NCBI GenBank assembly: GCA_028695145.1
Contig: JAQVJP010000007.1
Span: 1-47,175, forward strand
Source: Eubacteriales bacterium
GTDB taxonomy: Bacteria > Bacillota > Clostridia > Saccharofermentanales > UBA5734
Direction of reading: 5' to 3'
Length of the DNA stretch: 47,175 nucleotides
The translations under genes and the position numbers were made by a program. The notes under the pieces were generated by a model that saw only the letters and a program-made list of their open reading frames with translations, had not been told where the DNA came from and did no database searches. Each line of letters starts with the position of its first letter. Position 1 is the stretch's first letter. This document shows, in pieces, positions 44,315-47,175 of the stretch.

Positions 44315-45823
44315 ATGGAAGAAAATACAAATATTCCAGATAATAACAATTATGAAAATAATCAGCCTGTAAACAATACAGGCGATAAGAAAAATGATTC
44401 TTCCGGCTGGCAGCATGAGGCTAATGACGATTACAGATCCGCGGTATACCCTCAAGGACGATATCAGCAGGTTCATCAGCAATCGCAGTATCAATACACA
44501 AATCATCAGCCACATACACAATCATATTATCAACCGCCTGTGCAGCCGCAAGGCCGTAATTCCGGATCTGGCAGAGGTGCGAAAATTGCCGGATTGGTAG
44601 CTGTTTTTCTGGCAGGAGCTATATTAATGTCAGCTATAACAGGCATAGCGGTTTACAAGATAATGGATGAGAACATGCCGACAAATCAACAGGTAACAAC
44701 GACTTCGCTTGCAGATGATCAAGATAGTACAGACAGCACAGATGAGGTTCGGGATGATTCTTCAGATAACGACGTGGCGGGTGAGGGCACAGATAAACAT
44801 TTCAGTATAGAGAGTGCTTCGCGACGCGATGATGAAGGACGAACAGCTTTGTCTACAATGGAGATTGCGGCTGCGGGACGTCCTGCTGTTGTTGCTATAT
44901 CTACTGAGATGACTATGACAGATGCGTTTGGCCGCACGGGTGCTGTTGAAGCAGCGGGGTCTGGTTTTATCATTACGTCTGACGGATATATTGTGACAAA
45001 TTTTCATGTTGTCGCCGAAGCTGAGACTATTACTGTGACGATGGAGAGTGGCGAAGTTTCTGAAGCTGTTCTGGTTGGGAATGATGAATCGAATGATTTG
45101 GCTGTCCTTAAGGTTGATGGTGAAAATCTGCCTACAGTAGTTCTTGGTGATTCTGAAGATTTGCAGATAGGTGAGCTTGCTGTTGCTATTGGTAATCCGC
45201 TTGGCAGACTAAGCGGAACTGTAACCGCAGGTATTATCAGTGCTCTTGATAGAACCATTACCATTGATGGTCAGAGCTTGAGCCTTCTGCAGACGGACGC
45301 CGCGATCAATAGTGGCAATTCAGGTGGTGCTCTTTTCAATTCTTACGGTGAGGTTATTGGCATTAATACAGCTAAAAACGCTGGTACAGGTGTTGAAGGT
45401 CTTGGCTTCGCAATTCCTATAGATAATGCTAAACCAATTATTGAGAGTCTCATTCAGTATGGCTATGTAAGAGGTAGATCTAAACTTGGTATTTACACCA
45501 GAGACGTAACAGCGCAAATGGCTATGTATTATCAGCTGCCAGAAGGAATATACGTAGTTGAGATAGACAATGATGGCCCTGCTTATGAAGGCGGGATACG
45601 TCAAGGAGATATAATAATCGCAGCTGATGGACAGGAACTTAAAACTACTACTGAATTGTTAAATTATCGCAATTCCAAAAAACCAGGGGATGTAATAACT
45701 TTTACCGTATCACGCGGCGGCCAGGAAATGGAGTTCGAAGTGATATTGGTGGAAGATATTCCTTCGGATGTTCAGCAAACTTCTTACAGCGGTCAATACT
45801 CTGAAGAAATCCATGCAGCATAA
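44315..45823 (+). CDS. htrA: HtrA/DegP-like membrane-anchored serine protease with PDZ domain
   Basis: A surface quality-control protease of 502 residues. Residues 1-86 are an intracellular, Asn/Gln/Tyr-rich segment. A single membrane span covers about 91-114, followed by an acidic Ser/Asp linker to about 160. The trypsin-like domain has catalytic His231 (TNFHVV), Asp261 (SNDLAVLKV) and Ser336 (NSGNSGGALFN). The PDZ domain covers about 390-485 (DNDGPAYEGGIRQGDIIIAA). GAGGAGG precedes the ATG. This architecture is standard for Gram-positive HtrA, except that the N-terminal tail is long. Confidence 0.94.
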   Translation: MEENTNIPDNNNYENNQPVNNTGDKKNDSSGWQHEANDDYRSAVYPQGRYQQVHQQSQYQYTNHQPHTQSYYQPPVQPQGRNSGSGRGAKIAGLVAVFLAGAILMSAITGIAVYKIMDENMPTNQQVTTTSLADDQDSTDSTDEVRDDSSDNDVAGEGTDKHFSIESASRRDDEGRTALSTMEIAAAGRPAVVAISTEMTMTDAFGRTGAVEAAGSGFIITSDGYIVTNFHVVAEAETITVTMESGEVSEAVLVGNDESNDLAVLKVDGENLPTVVLGDSEDLQIGELAVAIGNPLGRLSGTVTAGIISALDRTITIDGQSLSLLQTDAAINSGNSGGALFNSYGEVIGINTAKNAGTGVEGLGFAIPIDNAKPIIESLIQYGYVRGRSKLGIYTRDVTAQMAMYYQLPEGIYVVEIDNDGPAYEGGIRQGDIIIAADGQELKTTTELLNYRNSKKPGDVITFTVSRGGQEMEFEVILVEDIPSDVQQTSYSGQYSEEIHAA

Positions 45824-45847
45824 TTACAAATAAGGATATGTTAGACG

Positions 45848-45880
45848 GCAGTCACAGCTCTATGAGTTGTGGCTGCTTTT
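45848..45880 (+). terminator. Terminator after htrA
   Basis: GCAGTCACAGCTC (45848-45860) pairs with GAGTTGTGGCTGC (45864-45876) with two G-T wobbles, followed by TTTT. Confidence 0.8.
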
Positions 45881-45887
45881 GCCTGTA

Positions 45888-45896
45888 TGGTATTAT
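45888..45896 (+). promoter_or_regulatory. Possible extended -10 promoter for the following gene
   Basis: TGG followed by TATTAT (45891-45896) gives an extended -10 form; a weak TTGTGG lies 18 bases upstream within the terminator stem. This is the best candidate in the gap. Confidence 0.35.
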
Positions 45897-45951
45897 TAGT
45901 TAACGATATCTGGTTCGTTTTACGTGATGAGCCATGCAGGAGGATTAACTA

Positions 45952-46860
45952 ATGACGGGAAGACACTGGTTCAGACGGGATGTTCTGATTCCAATTCTTT
46001 TTCTTGGTGTGTTTGGCTATGGCTTATATTGGGTCTGGCAAAAGATCGATGAGCAGGCTTCTCTGGGCGATAATAAAATAGTTTTTTATATGCTGCTTGC
46101 CAGCTTGATTATCTACCTGTTTTTAGTTGTTGTTACCTTACGGCACGCGGCTGCTTCGTATTCTCTGGAACGTTTTAATCCGGGTAATCCGCAGAGTATC
46201 AAGAGATTACTCAAAATGCGTCGGTTTTCTTTGCGCAAGGCTACAGCAGCTAAGCTAATTTCGTGGGCTGCACCCACTGAGGACATTTCAACCTGGTTGG
46301 CATCTAATGGGTTTACTGCGCAAGCCCGAACTCCTCATGGCCGCGTTTTTGAGAAGAAACGTAAGATCCTGAGCTTGTTGTTGCGAAGTAATATGGTTGA
46401 TCGAGTTTTTTTGCTTGAGCATGATCTTCTTAATGTACTTGTTGTTGATCAGCTTCTGCGCGACTGTATCAGATACAGCAGACAGAGAACAGATGCGCCA
46501 TCACATAGAAATCTTCTGATTCTGGTCATGAATCGAGATGATGAAACAGAAGCTGCTTCAGCGGCGGCTGGTGTAGTTAATTTTCTTGGCAAATTCGAAG
46601 GCGGTACTCTTGGTGTCCTCTTGTTTGACCTTAAGCACGGTCGTCTTTATTATCCAATAGACCGATCTCTTCAGCCGAGAGGTCATAGAAGATTTCAGGA
46701 CTTGCTTCGATTGAGACTTCTGCAATGGCTTAGTAAAAAAGAACAACAAGTCAGACTGCCGGTTGAACAATCAGCTAAAAACACTTCAGAAATCAGAGCT
46801 GTTAGCTCCGTAAACATTAACGATAACTCAGATGATGAATATGAACAGCACTATGATTGA
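45952..46860 (+). CDS. Unknown membrane-anchored protein, two N-terminal spans
   Basis: A 302-residue protein that I cannot assign. AGGAGG precedes ATG 45952. Two hydrophobic segments at about 11-30 (VLIPILFLGVFGYGLYWVW) and 43-63 (VFYMLLASLIIYLFLVVV) are followed by a basic region and a soluble domain of about 200 residues, likely in the cytoplasm. That domain has an alternating hydrophobic pattern (DRVFLLEHDLLNVLVVDQLL, RNLLILVMNRDD) suggesting an alpha/beta fold. The C-terminal 40 residues are polar and acidic. It stands alone between a terminator and a 220-base gap. Confidence 0.75.
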   Translation: MTGRHWFRRDVLIPILFLGVFGYGLYWVWQKIDEQASLGDNKIVFYMLLASLIIYLFLVVVTLRHAAASYSLERFNPGNPQSIKRLLKMRRFSLRKATAAKLISWAAPTEDISTWLASNGFTAQARTPHGRVFEKKRKILSLLLRSNMVDRVFLLEHDLLNVLVVDQLLRDCIRYSRQRTDAPSHRNLLILVMNRDDETEAASAAAGVVNFLGKFEGGTLGVLLFDLKHGRLYYPIDRSLQPRGHRRFQDLLRLRLLQWLSKKEQQVRLPVEQSAKNTSEIRAVSSVNINDNSDDEYEQHYD

Positions 46861-46950
46861 TTTAGGCTGTGTGTTCTCAGCATATAACAGCAATCAGTAA
46901 TAGTAAGTAACAAATACAATATGCTATTTAATCTTGATAGAAGCCTCTGA

Positions 46951-46960
46951 CAAACGTTTG
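46951..46960 (+). promoter_or_regulatory. Perfect 10-base palindrome upstream of the flavoprotein gene
   Basis: CAAACGTTTG is its own reverse complement. It lies in the 223-base gap between the membrane protein and the last gene and could bind a regulator. Confidence 0.3.
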
Positions 46961-46983
46961 CGTAAATTATCCGGAGAATTGTT

Positions 46984-46996
46984 TTTGTGTCACAAA
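46984..46996 (+). promoter_or_regulatory. Inverted repeat resembling a redox-regulator half-site pair
   Basis: TTTGTG and CACAAA are inverted around a single base. The halves look like those of Rex sites, but Rex sites have a longer centre, so identity is uncertain. Confidence 0.3.
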
Positions 46997-47020
46997 GTCA
47001 CGGAAGCTGTCAAGCTCAGG

Positions 47021-47029
47021 TGTTAAAAT
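47021..47029 (+). promoter_or_regulatory. Possible extended -10 promoter of the flavoprotein gene
   Basis: TGT followed by TAAAAT (47024-47029), about 55 bases before the start codon. No good -35 box is present. A small hairpin (TTTGCT, CGAA, AGCAAA at 47029-47044) overlaps its end. Confidence 0.35.
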
Positions 47030-47083
47030 TTGCTCGAAAGCAAAATTCACACGTTTACAGTATAGAGAAATGAGGAATTCAAG

Positions 47084-47175
47084 ATGAAGGTTTTAATCGT
47101 TGGTGGTGTCGCTGGTGGTGCTTCAGCGGCCGCAAGGTTGCGCAGACTTGATGAGCAGGCAGAAATCATCCTTTT
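47084..47175 (+). CDS. FAD-dependent pyridine nucleotide-disulfide oxidoreductase, CoA-disulfide reductase / NADH oxidase-like, 3' end outside the window
   Basis: Only the first 30 or so codons are inside the window. They encode MKVLIVGGVAGGASAAARLR, the dinucleotide-binding start typical of CoA-disulfide reductases and NADH oxidases/peroxidases, where VGGVAGG is distinctive. GAGGAA lies 6 bases before the ATG. The active-site cysteine would come near residue 42, beyond the window, so the exact activity cannot be told. In anaerobes this family often handles oxygen or thiol stress. Confidence 0.8.
   Translation, partial: MKVLIVGGVAGGASAAARLRRLDEQAEIIL

Noticed and set aside
46984-46996. A canonical Rex operator
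   Set aside because: The centre between the half-sites is a single base, not the six bases of a Rex site.

Overview
The window is a gene-dense, entirely plus-strand stretch of a chromosome from a low-to-mid GC Gram-positive anaerobe, most likely a member of the Clostridia. The evidence is strong AGGAGG-type ribosome binding sites, a bacterial V-type ATPase operon, a short HisG that needs HisZ, the hprK-murB-rapZ-yvcK-whiA block, an L10 leader of the Firmicutes type and Bacillus-like tRNAs. The exact family cannot be fixed from this sequence alone. I see no phage, insertion sequence, CRISPR array or defence island; this is mostly core metabolism with several unusual arrangements.

Region 1 (1-11206) is an aromatic amino acid supra-operon: tyrA (5' end missing), a fused aroE-aroK, aroF, aroB, aroA, aroC, aroQ and pheA, then an ABC exporter pair whose first gene overlaps pheA. 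It covers every step from PEP plus erythrose 4-phosphate to chorismate, plus both prephenate branches. Region 2 (11249-20323) is a nine-gene V-type ATPase operon (G/H-I-K-E-C-F-A-B-D) with an extended -10 promoter and a clear terminator. Its c-ring subunit carries the full set of residues that bind Na+ in the Enterococcus hirae enzyme.

Region 3 (20325-29150) is the histidine operon hisZ-G-D-C-B-purC-H-A-FI-E, driven by a near-consensus promoter. It contains a purine gene (purC), coupled to hisH by a 4-base overlap, and a HisF-HisI fusion. No histidinol-phosphate phosphatase is present. Region 4 (29154-32880) holds rpmG-secE-nusG-rplK-rplA, then an L10 leader with rplJ-rplL, closed by a strong terminator where rpoB would usually follow.

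Region 5 (32951-34667) is a tRNA cluster (Met, Glu, Val, Gly, Cys), a HEAT-like protein of unknown function, and a second, identical tRNA-Gly with its own promoter and terminator. Region 6 (34685-41183) is hprK-murB-rapZ-yvcK-whiA-trmL-M20 peptidase, with a promoter whose -10 box sits inside a perfect inverted repeat. Region 7 (41238-47175) holds an unknown CxC protein, an unknown membrane protein followed by pyruvate kinase, an HtrA-type protease, another unknown membrane protein and the first codons of a CoA-disulfide-reductase-like flavoprotein.

I found no convincing wholly new system. The best leads are the purC insertion and HisFI fusion in the his operon, the ABC exporter tied to the aro operon, the operator-like repeats at the his, hprK, htrA and flavoprotein promoters, and four unrecognised proteins.
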